A program made the translations under genes and the position numbers. A model generated the notes under the pieces. That model had not been told where the DNA came from. It did not search any database and saw nothing but the letters and a program-made list of their open reading frames with translations. This document shows, piece by piece, positions 39,547 through 49,118 of a stretch of 64,000 nt of DNA (position 1 is its first letter; each line of letters opens with the position of its first letter). The stretch is from Lachnospiraceae bacterium. GTDB taxonomy: Bacteria > Bacillota > Clostridia > Lachnospirales > Lachnospiraceae. The stretch covers positions 1 to 64,000 of the forward strand of contig JAEELW010000036.1 in assembly GCA_016282915.1 (NCBI GenBank), read 5' to 3'.

Positions 39547-41100
39547 TTAATCGTTTTGTGTCGTTTTTTCAAGGGGAGATTCGCCACCCAGATTCTTTAT
39601 GATCAGCAGCACTCCGACCATCAGGGCCAGGGATAAGGGAAGCGTGATCAGCCAGTTGCGGACAAAGCCGGTGAGGACATAGCCGGCCAGGGAAACGCCT
39701 GCCGCCGTGAGTGCATAGGGCAGCTGCGTGGATACGTGCCGGATGTGGACACAGTCCGCACCCGCGGAAGCCATGATCGTGGTATCCGAGATGGGCGAGC
39801 AGTGGTCACCGCAGACCGAGCCTGCCATGCAGGCGGAGATGGAGATGATCATCAGCTCGTTCGAAGGGTCGCTCCCGAAGGCAGCCACTACGATAGGGAT
39901 CAGCAGGCCGAAAGTTCCCCAGGAAGTACCTGTAGCAAAAGAAAGGAAGGCGCCGATCAGGAAGACGAAAGCCGGCAGGAAGGACATCACCATACCGTTT
40001 TCCGCCACCTGGCCGACAAGACCGGCGACATAATCACCGGCGCCGAGCGAATCGGTCATGCTCTTTAAAGTCCAGGCCAGGGTCAGGATCAGAATGGCGG
40101 GAACCATGCTCTTAAAGCCCGCGGGGATGGTCTCCATGCATTCCTTAAAGCTGAGCACGCCGCTGATGAGATAGAAGAGGATGGTCAGGATCAGAGCCAC
40201 GGCCGAGCCGTAGACCAGACCCACCGAAGCATCGGAATTTGCGAAGGCATCCACGAAGCTTTCGCCTTCGAAGAAGCCGCCGGTATAGATCATGCCGATC
40301 ACGCAGCAGAAGATCAGGGTCAGGATGGGAAGGACCAGATGGATCACTTTTCCTTTATCGGAAACACGAAGAGCTTCGGGATCCTTCACATCGGTATCTT
40401 TCTTTTCCTTTTCATCGTTGGCTTCCGCTTTTCCTTTCCGGAGCATCTCCTCGGCCTTCTTCATGGGACCGTAATCAAAGCGGCCGATGCAGAGCACCAG
40501 CATCATGGCGATCGTAAGGAAAGCATAGAGATTGTAAGGAATGGCACGGATGAACAGGGCGAGGCCGTTCGTACCTTCCACAAAGCCGGTGACCGCCGCG
40601 GCCCAGGAGGAAATGGGGGCGATGATGCAGATCGGTGCTGCCGTCGCATCGATGAGATAGGCCAGTTTTTCGCGGGAGATACGGTTTTTATCCGTGATGG
40701 GCCGCATGACCGAGCCTACGGTCAGGCAGTTGAAATAGTCATCGATGAAGATGAGTACGCCGAGGGCGACAGTCGCAAGCTGGGCGCCCATGCGGGTCTT
40801 CACATGCAGTGAGGCCCAGCGCCCGAAAGCTGCGGAGCCGCCGGCGCGGTTCATCAGTATGACGATGCTGCCCAGGATCACCAGAAAGATCAGGATACCG
40901 ACATTCCAGGGATCGGAAAGCTGTCCGATCATCCCGTCGGAAAAAACATGTTCCAGCGCCGTGACCGGGTTGAACTCGGCGTAGAGCAGTCCGCCGCAGA
41001 CAATGCCGACGAACAGTGAAGAGTATACTTCTTTGGTGATCAGCGCCAGGATGATGGCGACGAGCGGAGGCAAAAGCGCCCAGATCGAGTTAATGAACAT
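39547..41100 (-). CDS. Na+/H+ antiporter NhaC family protein
   Basis: 517 aa; FIDDYFNCLTVGSVMRPITDKNRISREKLAYLIDATAAPICIIAPISSWAA; SVCGDHCSPISDTTIMASAGA. Confidence 0.93.
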   Translation of the reverse strand: MFINSIWALLPPLVAIILALITKEVYSSLFVGIVCGGLLYAEFNPVTALEHVFSDGMIGQLSDPWNVGILIFLVILGSIVILMNRAGGSAAFGRWASLHVKTRMGAQLATVALGVLIFIDDYFNCLTVGSVMRPITDKNRISREKLAYLIDATAAPICIIAPISSWAAAVTGFVEGTNGLALFIRAIPYNLYAFLTIAMMLVLCIGRFDYGPMKKAEEMLRKGKAEANDEKEKKDTDVKDPEALRVSDKGKVIHLVLPILTLIFCCVIGMIYTGGFFEGESFVDAFANSDASVGLVYGSAVALILTILFYLISGVLSFKECMETIPAGFKSMVPAILILTLAWTLKSMTDSLGAGDYVAGLVGQVAENGMVMSFLPAFVFLIGAFLSFATGTSWGTFGLLIPIVVAAFGSDPSNELMIISISACMAGSVCGDHCSPISDTTIMASAGADCVHIRHVSTQLPYALTAAGVSLAGYVLTGFVRNWLITLPLSLALMVGVLLIIKNLGGESPLEKTTQND

Positions 41101-41242
41101 ACGGATCCCCTCCTTGAATTTTTTTAACTCCCCTGCGGAGCGTTATGGTATGAGAATACCAATTGCGTTTACTATATCATAAAAGTATCTTCTGTGCTAC
41201 TGCGGAAGCCCAAAATACAGCTGAGCCGGGTTTCTCCCATTC

Positions 41243-41271
41243 TTTACAGTGGCCGGCCGTCATGGTATAAT
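41243..41271 (+). promoter_or_regulatory. SigmaA-type promoter for hflKC
   Basis: TTTACA (41243-41248), 17 bp, TATAAT (41266-41271) with extended TGG. Confidence 0.8.
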
Positions 41272-41327
41272 GAGCATTGCGGTCTGCCGTGCGGCAGGGC
41301 CGTAATGCATTTTTTTGGGAGGAAAAG

Positions 41328-42272
41328 ATGAACAATCCTTTTGACAGAAAAGTTGTGGATACGGTACCGAAGTATCCCATCGGGAAGTATGTGCGCATCG
41401 CGATCATCGCCGTGATCCTGATCATCCTGGGTTACAGCTCGTTCTATAAAGTGACCGAGCAGCAGAACGCGGTAGTAACGATGTTCGGGAAGGTGATCCG
41501 CACCGATACCGCAGGTCTGTATTTCAAGATCCCGCTGATCCAGCAGGCGCATATCGTGGATGTGACGACCCACGGAACGGGTGTCGGCTATACCATCAGC
41601 ACCGAAGGACAGAATATCGCCGATCCCGGCAACGGTATCATGATCACCTCGGATTTCAACCTTCTGGATATCGATTTCTATCTGGAATACCGTGTTTCCG
41701 ATCCGGTAGCCTATCTCTACAGCTCCGACAACCCGGAGGAGATACTGAAAAACATCGCGCTCTCCAGCGTCCGTTCGGTCGTGGCGGATTACACCGTTGA
41801 TGAAGCAATGACCACCGCCAAGGGGCAGATCCAGGCGGAGGTGAAGGAGGATATGCTGCGGGAGCTCAATGAGCATAATATCGGCCTGACCGTGGTGAAC
41901 ATCACGGTACAGGACAGCGAACCGCCCACGGATACCATCAAACAGGCCTTTAAAGCCGTGGAAACGGCCAAGCAGGGAGCCGAGACCGCGCGGAACAACG
42001 CCCGGGCTTATCAGAACGAAAAGCTTCCCGGTGCCGAGGCGGACGCAGACAAGGTGGTACAGAATGCGGAAGCGGACAAGGCGGCCAGGATCGCCGAGGC
42101 CGAAGGCCAGGTGGTGCGTTTCAATGAAATGTACGAGCAGTATAAGCTGTATCCCTATATCACGAAGAAACGTCTCTTCTATGAGACCATGGAAGATCTT
42201 CTGCCCGGGCTGAAGGTGATCATCACCGACGGACATACGGAGACCATGCTGCCGCTGGAGAAATTCCAGTAA
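41328..42272 (+). CDS. hflK: FtsH protease modulator HflK (SPFH/band 7)
   Basis: YKVTEQQNAVVTMFGKVIRTDTAGLYFKIPLIQQAHIVDV; adjacent hflC; start 41328. Confidence 0.88.
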   Translation: MNNPFDRKVVDTVPKYPIGKYVRIAIIAVILIILGYSSFYKVTEQQNAVVTMFGKVIRTDTAGLYFKIPLIQQAHIVDVTTHGTGVGYTISTEGQNIADPGNGIMITSDFNLLDIDFYLEYRVSDPVAYLYSSDNPEEILKNIALSSVRSVVADYTVDEAMTTAKGQIQAEVKEDMLRELNEHNIGLTVVNITVQDSEPPTDTIKQAFKAVETAKQGAETARNNARAYQNEKLPGAEADADKVVQNAEADKAARIAEAEGQVVRFNEMYEQYKLYPYITKKRLFYETMEDLLPGLKVIITDGHTETMLPLEKFQ

Positions 42273-42299
42273 GAGACGGAAAGGTAAAGGGAGAAAGAG

Positions 42300-43256
42300 A
42301 TGAAGAAAATGAAGATAAAAAAATCACTGATCATACTGATCGTAGTGCTGGTACTCGGACTGGTGGTCTTCGGTGCCTCCGTATATACCGTGGATTACAA
42401 TGATGTGGTGATCGTAAAGGAATTCGGACGTATCGTAAAACTGGAATCGGAGCCGGGCCTGCATTTCAAGGTGCCCTTCATCCAGGACACGCTGGCGATC
42501 TTTGACGGAAGCCGTATCTACGATATCCCGCAGAGTGATGTCATCACAAGGGATAAAAAGTCCATGATCGCGGACGACTACGTGATCTGGACCGTGGAGG
42601 ATGTGGTGAAGTATTACCAGACACTGGGCGGAGCGAGCGCCAGGGCGGAAGAACGAATCGATGCGGCGGTCTACAATGCGACCAAGAATACGATCTCTTC
42701 CATGACCCAGGAAGAGGTGATCGCGGCCCGCGGGATCACGCTGACCAACTTGATCACGGCGGAAGCCAATACCGATATGACGGGCTATGGCATCCGTATC
42801 CTTACTGCCGAGATCAAGGCTCTGGATCTGCCCGAGGATAATAAGGAAGCTGTCTACGAGCGCATGATCTCGGAACGCGGCAATATCGCTGCGGGTTATA
42901 CCGCAAAGGGTGAAGCCGAGGCACAGAAGATCCGCAACGAGACGGATAAAAATGTGACCATTACCCTTGCGAACGCAAAGAAGCAGGCGGAGACCCTGCT
43001 GGCGGAAGGCGAAGCGGAATACATGCGCATACTCTCGGAAGCCTATAACGATCAGGATAAGGCGGATTTTTACAATTTTCTCCGCAGTCTGGATGCACTC
43101 AGGGAATCGCTGAAAGGGGAGGACAAGACCCTGATCCTGGACCGGCAGTCGGAACTGGCGCGTATCCTTTACGGCGATCTGATCGACGAAGCGGAAACGC
43201 CGGAGCAGCGGACGATGCCTGTGGAAGAGGCAGTGGAAAAGGGAGAAGATGAGTAA
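42300..43256 (+). CDS. hflC: FtsH protease modulator HflC (SPFH/band 7)
   Basis: 318 aa; TVDYNDVVIVKEFGRIVKLESEPGLHFKVPFIQDTLAIFDGSRIYDIP. Confidence 0.88.
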   Translation: MKKMKIKKSLIILIVVLVLGLVVFGASVYTVDYNDVVIVKEFGRIVKLESEPGLHFKVPFIQDTLAIFDGSRIYDIPQSDVITRDKKSMIADDYVIWTVEDVVKYYQTLGGASARAEERIDAAVYNATKNTISSMTQEEVIAARGITLTNLITAEANTDMTGYGIRILTAEIKALDLPEDNKEAVYERMISERGNIAAGYTAKGEAEAQKIRNETDKNVTITLANAKKQAETLLAEGEAEYMRILSEAYNDQDKADFYNFLRSLDALRESLKGEDKTLILDRQSELARILYGDLIDEAETPEQRTMPVEEAVEKGEDE

Positions 43257-44700
43257 GGAAAAAGGGGACGCCGTAAAAAAGGATACAAAACGCAGCATCC
43301 TCATACCGCTGATCGTGGTGGCGGTCTATGTCGCCGTACATGTCGTGCTGATCCTGAAGCATGAGATCTGGCGCGATGAAGCTTATGTCTGGGTCCTGGG
43401 AAAGAACGGCTCCCTTTCGGATACTTTAAAAGAGATGTCCCTGGTGGGGCATCCGGGGCTGTGGTTCTTTTATCTGCGCATCTTTGCGCTTATCGGCTTT
43501 CCTTTCCGTTATATCGGCTTTTTAAGTCTGATACCCATCGCTGCCGCACTGTGGATCCTTCTGCGCGATGCGCAGCTGTCGGTCCCGGTGCGTTTTCTTC
43601 TTTTTGTGAGTCCCCTCTTTATGTTTTTCAATGCGGTGGTCTGCAGGCCGTACTGTTTTTCCGTTCTCTTTCTGGTATTGCTGCTGCGCTGGTTTCCAGA
43701 GCGGGCGGAGAAGCCGGTCCGTTACTGTATCGCGGCGGCACTCCTGGCCCAGACTCATGTGGTCTTTGCGGGCTTCTGCCTGGGCATACTCATCGAACTC
43801 CGGGGCTATGGGAAAAAGAAAGGGAAAACGCCTTATGCCGCGATGGGCATCCTGCTCGCGGGACTGGCGGCCCTGACGCTGCAGCTGTGGCAGTGGGATC
43901 CGGAGAATACGACAAGACAGGTCAATCCTGAGACCCTGCTTGATAAATTCACGGTCTCGAATATACGGGAAGGTCTGGAATCCCTTTTTCTCTACAATAT
44001 CCGTTTTGTGGGCTGGTTCCTGCTCGCGCTGACGATCCTGCTCCTGGTCTATTTTTCACTGGCTGCCCGGCGGCATCGGGGAAAAGACCGATTCCGGGCC
44101 GTGATCCCCGCGGTCTATGGCGTGCTCTTCTTTATCGCGGTGGTCTGTTTTATCCGGCCGGTAGAGCATGAGCAGATGGGGATCTGTCTGCTGATGATCC
44201 TTTTCTTCCTTTTTGCCGCGTCTCTCACGGGCTTTAAGGGAAGCGGTACAAAAGAGCAGCTGCTGGCCTTCTGTTTTCTGGCACTCTTTGTACTCTCCGG
44301 CGCGCGTTATACGCTGAAGGGGGCCTGGCAGGATCTGACGCAGCCTTATTCCGGCAGTCTCGAAGCTGCGAAGGAACTGGAAGCGGAGCTTCCGGAGGGC
44401 GCGGTGCTGGCACTGGTGGAGGACCAGTCCATGGAGGCGCCTTATGCCTATCTTTCGGAAAAGCGCGGAGATATCCGTTATTATAATGTGGACCGGCAGG
44501 AGGATTACAGCTTTTACCGCTGGAAAGGCGGAAAGGCAGAGCCCGGGGAGCGTCTTGCGCGTCTTGCTGCGCTCGAAGGCAGCAGTGTTTATCTGCTGAG
44601 CAATAAGGCGCTGCCGGAAGAACTGGGGCAGGAGGCGGCTTTTCGGAGCAGCCGGCCCAGCAAATGGAACGAAGATTACTATTTATACCGTATAAGATAA
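43249..44700 (+). CDS. Polytopic membrane protein, GT39-like
   Basis: 483 aa; LKHEIWRDEAYVWVLGKNGSLSDTLKEMSLVGHPGLWFFYLRIF acidic loop typical of GT-C; overlaps hflC stop by 8 nt. Confidence 0.65.
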   Translation: MSKEKGDAVKKDTKRSILIPLIVVAVYVAVHVVLILKHEIWRDEAYVWVLGKNGSLSDTLKEMSLVGHPGLWFFYLRIFALIGFPFRYIGFLSLIPIAAALWILLRDAQLSVPVRFLLFVSPLFMFFNAVVCRPYCFSVLFLVLLLRWFPERAEKPVRYCIAAALLAQTHVVFAGFCLGILIELRGYGKKKGKTPYAAMGILLAGLAALTLQLWQWDPENTTRQVNPETLLDKFTVSNIREGLESLFLYNIRFVGWFLLALTILLLVYFSLAARRHRGKDRFRAVIPAVYGVLFFIAVVCFIRPVEHEQMGICLLMILFFLFAASLTGFKGSGTKEQLLAFCFLALFVLSGARYTLKGAWQDLTQPYSGSLEAAKELEAELPEGAVLALVEDQSMEAPYAYLSEKRGDIRYYNVDRQEDYSFYRWKGGKAEPGERLARLAALEGSSVYLLSNKALPEELGQEAAFRSSRPSKWNEDYYLYRIR

Positions 44701-44730
44701 ATTTCAGAAGCTGAAAAGCGGGAGGTTTTT

Positions 44731-46143
44731 ATGGGTGGATTTTTCGGAACGGCATTAAAGGAAGACTGTGTATTTGATCTGTATTTCGGTACGGATTATC
44801 ATTCCCATCTGGGAACCAGACGTGCGGGCATGGTGGTCTACGGGGAGAACGGTTTTAACCGTGCGATCCACAATATCGAGAGCGCACCCTTCCGGACCAA
44901 GTTTGACAAGGATACTCACGAGATGAAGGGTAATCTGGGGATCGGCTGCATCTCCGATTATGAGCCCCAGCCGCTGATCGTGCGTTCCCATCACGGGACC
45001 TATGCCATCACTACTGTGGGAAAGATCAACAATGCCGATGCACTCTGTGAGCGTATCATCAAAAACGGCAGCCACTTCATGGAGCTTTCCGGCGGTACCA
45101 TCAACGCCACGGAGCTGGTGGCCACGCTCATCAACCAGAAAGACAATATCATTGAAGGGATACAGTATGCCCAGTCCGAGATCGACGGCTCCATGTCCAT
45201 GATGCTGCTCACCTCAAAGGCGGTGTACTGTGCCCGTGACCGCCTGGGCCGTACGCCCGTGATCATCGGGAAAAAGGAGGAGGGCTACTGCGCCTCCTTT
45301 GAATCCTTTGCTTATCAGAATCTGGGATACAGCACCTTGCGGGAGCTGGGGCCCGGAGAGATCGTGGCCATGACACCCGAAGCGGTGCAGACCCTGGCAA
45401 AGCCCGGATCAAAGATGCGGATCTGTACCTTCCTCTGGGTCTATTACGGTTATCCTTCCTCGGTATACGAGGGAGTGTCGGTGGAAAAGATGCGCTACAA
45501 CTGCGGCGCAAGGATGGCGGCGCGGGATATGGAGAGAAAGACCGGCGCGGATATCGTAGCCGGAGTGCCGGATTCCGGTACCGCCCATGCGGTAGGCTAT
45601 GCGAATGCCTCGGGCATACCTTTCTCCAGGCCCTTCGTGAAATATACGCCCACCTGGCCGCGTTCCTTCATGCCCACGATCCAGTCCAAGAGAAACCTGA
45701 TCGCGCGCATGAAGCTTCTGCCGGTCCATGAGCTGATCGACGGGCACAGCATCCTTCTGATCGACGATTCCATCGTGCGGGGAACACAGCTTCGGGAGAC
45801 CACGGAGTTCCTGTACAAGAGCGGTGCCGAGGCCGTGCATGTGCGTCCGGCCTGCCCGCCCATCATGTTTGGCTGTAAGTACATCAATTTTTCTCGTTCC
45901 AATTCCGAGATGGAGCTGATCGCGCGCCGTGTGATCAGCCGCGAGGAAGGGGATGAGGTGAGCCGCGATATCCTGGAGGATTATGCCAATCCCGATTCCG
46001 ACCGCTACCACCGTATGCTGGAGGAGATCCGCAGGGAGATGGGCTTTACGAGTCTGGCCTTTAACCGTCTGGACGATATGATCGAGGCCGTAGGCATCGA
46101 AAAGGATAAGCTCTGCACCTACTGCTGGGACGGCAGGGAGTAA
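44731..46143 (+). CDS. Amidophosphoribosyltransferase-like protein with degenerate glutaminase half
   Basis: 470 aa; PRPP motif SILLIDDSIVRGTQLRET and DIVAGVPDSGTAHAVGYANASGIPF intact; N-terminus MGGFFG lacks the Cys nucleophile. Confidence 0.85.
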   Translation: MGGFFGTALKEDCVFDLYFGTDYHSHLGTRRAGMVVYGENGFNRAIHNIESAPFRTKFDKDTHEMKGNLGIGCISDYEPQPLIVRSHHGTYAITTVGKINNADALCERIIKNGSHFMELSGGTINATELVATLINQKDNIIEGIQYAQSEIDGSMSMMLLTSKAVYCARDRLGRTPVIIGKKEEGYCASFESFAYQNLGYSTLRELGPGEIVAMTPEAVQTLAKPGSKMRICTFLWVYYGYPSSVYEGVSVEKMRYNCGARMAARDMERKTGADIVAGVPDSGTAHAVGYANASGIPFSRPFVKYTPTWPRSFMPTIQSKRNLIARMKLLPVHELIDGHSILLIDDSIVRGTQLRETTEFLYKSGAEAVHVRPACPPIMFGCKYINFSRSNSEMELIARRVISREEGDEVSRDILEDYANPDSDRYHRMLEEIRREMGFTSLAFNRLDDMIEAVGIEKDKLCTYCWDGRE

Positions 46144-46161
46144 AACGCTACGGAGAAGGAA

Positions 46162-47028
46162 ATGCTTAAGGACCGGCGGATAAAAGGTGTACTCTGTATT
46201 CTTGCGGCGGCGCTGGGCTTTTCACTGATGACCTTTTTTGTAAGGCTGTCCGGCGATGTGCCCACGATGCAGAAGGCTTTTTTCCGGAATGCCGTGGCTG
46301 CGGTCATCACCATCATCCCGTTGCTGCGCTCGAAAGAGGGCTTCCGCATCAAAAAAGGCTGCTTTTCCGATATTGCCTTCCGCTGCATCTTCGGGACCAG
46401 CGGTCTGATCGCGAATTTTTACGCCATTGACCGTCTGGGCATCGCCGATGCGAATCTGCTGAACAAGCTTTCGCCTTTTTTTGCGATACTGCTGTCGATC
46501 CCCATCCTGAAGGAGAAGCCCTCCCTGACGGATATGATCGCCACGATAGCGGCTTTTACCGGCGCGCTGTTCATCATCCGGCCGGGATCCAATCTGCAGC
46601 TCGTCCCGGCCCTGATCGGTCTCTACGGAGGTTTTGGCGCCGGTACGGCTTATGTCTTTGTACGTAAGCTCGGAGGAAAGGGGGAGCGTACGCCGGTCAT
46701 TGTTCTGTGCTTTTCACTCTTTTCCTGCATGGTCACGGCGCCGGCACTGATCCTGGATTTTCATCCCATGAGTGCACAGCAGTGGCTGTTCCTGATCCTG
46801 GCCGGCTGCGGTGCGGCACTAGGGCAGTTTTCCATTACGACGGCTTACCGTTTTGCTCCGGCAAAGGAGATCTCGGTTTTTGATTATACACAGGTGATCT
46901 TTGCGGCGATCCTGGGAATGCTCTTCCTCGGGGAGCTTCCCGTGACACTCAGTATCATCGGATACGTTATCGTGATCGGGACCGCAGTCGTGCGCTGGCA
47001 GATCACGATGAGGAAACAGGAAGCTTAG
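46162..47028 (+). CDS. DMT-superfamily (EamA) transporter
   Basis: 288 aa, ~10 TM; duplicated EamA-like halves (PFFAILLSIPILKEKPSLTD, VIFAAILGMLFLGELPVTLSIIGYVIVIGTAV). Confidence 0.9.
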   Translation: MLKDRRIKGVLCILAAALGFSLMTFFVRLSGDVPTMQKAFFRNAVAAVITIIPLLRSKEGFRIKKGCFSDIAFRCIFGTSGLIANFYAIDRLGIADANLLNKLSPFFAILLSIPILKEKPSLTDMIATIAAFTGALFIIRPGSNLQLVPALIGLYGGFGAGTAYVFVRKLGGKGERTPVIVLCFSLFSCMVTAPALILDFHPMSAQQWLFLILAGCGAALGQFSITTAYRFAPAKEISVFDYTQVIFAAILGMLFLGELPVTLSIIGYVIVIGTAVVRWQITMRKQEA

Positions 47029-47064
47029 CATTGAAACATCACGGCAGAAGAGACTGGAGGAAAG

Positions 47065-48414
47065 ATGGCGGACTGGGTAGTCGTAGTTGATGATGATGTT
47101 ACAAATCTGAAAGCCTCGGGACTGATCCTGGGTCATGCGGGGATGCGCGTTACGGCCCTTGCTTCCGGGAAGGCGCTGCTGGAATGCGTAAAAAAGAAAG
47201 GTGCGCCCTCGCTCATCCTTCTGGATATCAACATGCCGGAGATGGACGGCTTTGAAACGCTCAGAAAATACCGTGAGCTGGAGAAGGAAAAAGAGATCCC
47301 CGAGGTACCCGTGATCTTTCTGACGGCGGATGATGACAGCGCATCGGAGAGCCGGGGCTTTGACATGGGCGTTTCGGATTATATCCGCAAGCCCATCAAT
47401 CCGGATATCCTTGTGCGGCGTGTCGAGAATATCGTAAAGACGCACGGACAGATGCTCCAGTATGAGGAGAATGCGCGGATCGACAAGCTGACGGGCTTCT
47501 TAAACAAAGCGGCGTCAGAGGAACGTATCAGTGAACTGTGCGGAAGTGAAAGCGGCTGCCTGTGCATCGTGGATCTGGATTACTTTAAGCTGGTCAACGA
47601 TCTGTACGGCCATGATGCCGGGGATCAGGTACTGGGCGCGTTTGCACGGCTCATGAAAGACAGTCTGAAATACCGGGGGACTTTCGGAAGGTTTGGCGGC
47701 GATGAGTTCCTGATCTTCTGCCACGATATGACGAGAGAGTCGGAGATACGGCTTTATACGGAGACCATCAATGCGCGCATTCCCGAGGAAGCACGGCGTA
47801 TCCTGGGGGACAGGATGGAGATCCCGCTGGGAGTCTCCATCGGTGCCGTATTTGTGCCGGAGAACGGTACGGTCTTTGAAGAGCTTTTCCGGCTCTGCGA
47901 CAAAATGCTCTATGCCGTGAAAAAAGACGGGAAACATGGCTACCGCCTATATTCACCGTTTGCGGCGGGAGAGGATGCGAAAGAAAAGAGCGGCGAGATC
48001 AACCTGGATTCCCTGACGCAGATCCTGGAGGAGAGGGGAACCCCCCGGAATGCGATGTGGATCGGCCGGGAGGCCTTCGGGGATATCTACCGCTATATGA
48101 TCCGCTATATGAAACGCTACAAGGGAACGGCATATAAACTGCTGGTCACGGTGGAGTTTCCGGAGGCGAAAGGAAATACCGCGCTGAGCGCGGAGGAACG
48201 GGAAGCTGTTATGGAACACGTGCGTATGCTCCTGCAGCAGTCCCTTCGCAGCAGCGATATCATGATGCAGATCGGGGACGATCATTTTTTCCTGCTCCTT
48301 CCCGGGATCAGTCCGTTTTCCTTAAACGGGGTGCTGGAACGCATCAACAGCGGCTGGGAAAAAGAGAAAGACGCAGAACATATACGTCTGAAAATGGAAG
48401 CGGAGAGCATATGA
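47065..48414 (+). CDS. Response regulator receiver-GGDEF diguanylate cyclase with C-terminal degenerate GGDEF-like domain
   Basis: REC: VVVVDDDVTNLK, LILLDINMPEMDG, KPI; GRFGGDEFLIF; C-term MMQIGDDHFFLLLPG. Confidence 0.9.
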   Translation: MADWVVVVDDDVTNLKASGLILGHAGMRVTALASGKALLECVKKKGAPSLILLDINMPEMDGFETLRKYRELEKEKEIPEVPVIFLTADDDSASESRGFDMGVSDYIRKPINPDILVRRVENIVKTHGQMLQYEENARIDKLTGFLNKAASEERISELCGSESGCLCIVDLDYFKLVNDLYGHDAGDQVLGAFARLMKDSLKYRGTFGRFGGDEFLIFCHDMTRESEIRLYTETINARIPEEARRILGDRMEIPLGVSIGAVFVPENGTVFEELFRLCDKMLYAVKKDGKHGYRLYSPFAAGEDAKEKSGEINLDSLTQILEERGTPRNAMWIGREAFGDIYRYMIRYMKRYKGTAYKLLVTVEFPEAKGNTALSAEEREAVMEHVRMLLQQSLRSSDIMMQIGDDHFFLLLPGISPFSLNGVLERINSGWEKEKDAEHIRLKMEAESI

Positions 48415-48429
48415 TGCTGCCGGGATCTC

Positions 48430-48461
48430 AAGCGTTCCGATCGCGGAACGCTTATTTTTTT
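48430..48461 (+). terminator. Intrinsic terminator
   Basis: AAGCGTTCC gatcgc GGAACGCTT followed by ATTTTTTTCC. Confidence 0.88.
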
Positions 48462-49117
48462 CCGGATGAGCGGCGGCTCCGGAGCCGGAAGACCAGGGCT
48501 GTGAGCTGGTAACTCACTTCGGCCAGCAGCACGCCGGAGAAGACATCGGCCAGCACGTGCTGTCTCATGGTAAGGGTTGAGAGGCACACCGCCAGCGCCA
48601 TCAGAACGGACAGAAGCTTATACCACAGAGGTATGGCCTTCTGGCTGCGGACGGCGATCACGCAGAACCAGCTGGTGAGACAGTGGATCGACGGGAAGAG
48701 ATTGTCATTGGGATCGAAATCATAGAGCCAGCGCGTTGCCGCGGCCCAGAAGCCGTCACCTTCGATAACGGGACGCGTCATCGTTGTGGGGATAGCCAGA
48801 AAGCAGATGCAGCAGACGATCTTGGCAGCGATCTCGGAGATCAGGAATTTCTTCGCCTCCCGTTCGTCATCCTGCAGGCAGGCGCAGGCATAGTTCGCAA
48901 CCCAGAAGGCATAGCAGCCCAGATAGATCGTGATGGTCCAGGGAAGGACAGGAAAGAAAGCGTCCGCCTCTATGGTCATATCATAGTGGTACATGTTCGT
49001 ATTAAAGATACGTGTACAGTTATATACCGTGAGATTTAAGGCGAGTGCCGAAAAAAGCCAGATATGTACGGTACTGTGAAAAAAGCGTTTTAAGCGTCTT
49101 CCGAGTTCCTGAAGCAT
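48452..49117 (-). CDS. PAP2-superfamily phosphatase
   Basis: 221 aa; TRPVIEGDGFWAAATRWLYDFDPNDNLFPSIHCLTSWFC...STLTMRQHVLADVFSG. Confidence 0.82.
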   Translation of the reverse strand: MLQELGRRLKRFFHSTVHIWLFSALALNLTVYNCTRIFNTNMYHYDMTIEADAFFPVLPWTITIYLGCYAFWVANYACACLQDDEREAKKFLISEIAAKIVCCICFLAIPTTMTRPVIEGDGFWAAATRWLYDFDPNDNLFPSIHCLTSWFCVIAVRSQKAIPLWYKLLSVLMALAVCLSTLTMRQHVLADVFSGVLLAEVSYQLTALVFRLRSRRSSGKK

Positions 49118-49118
49118 T

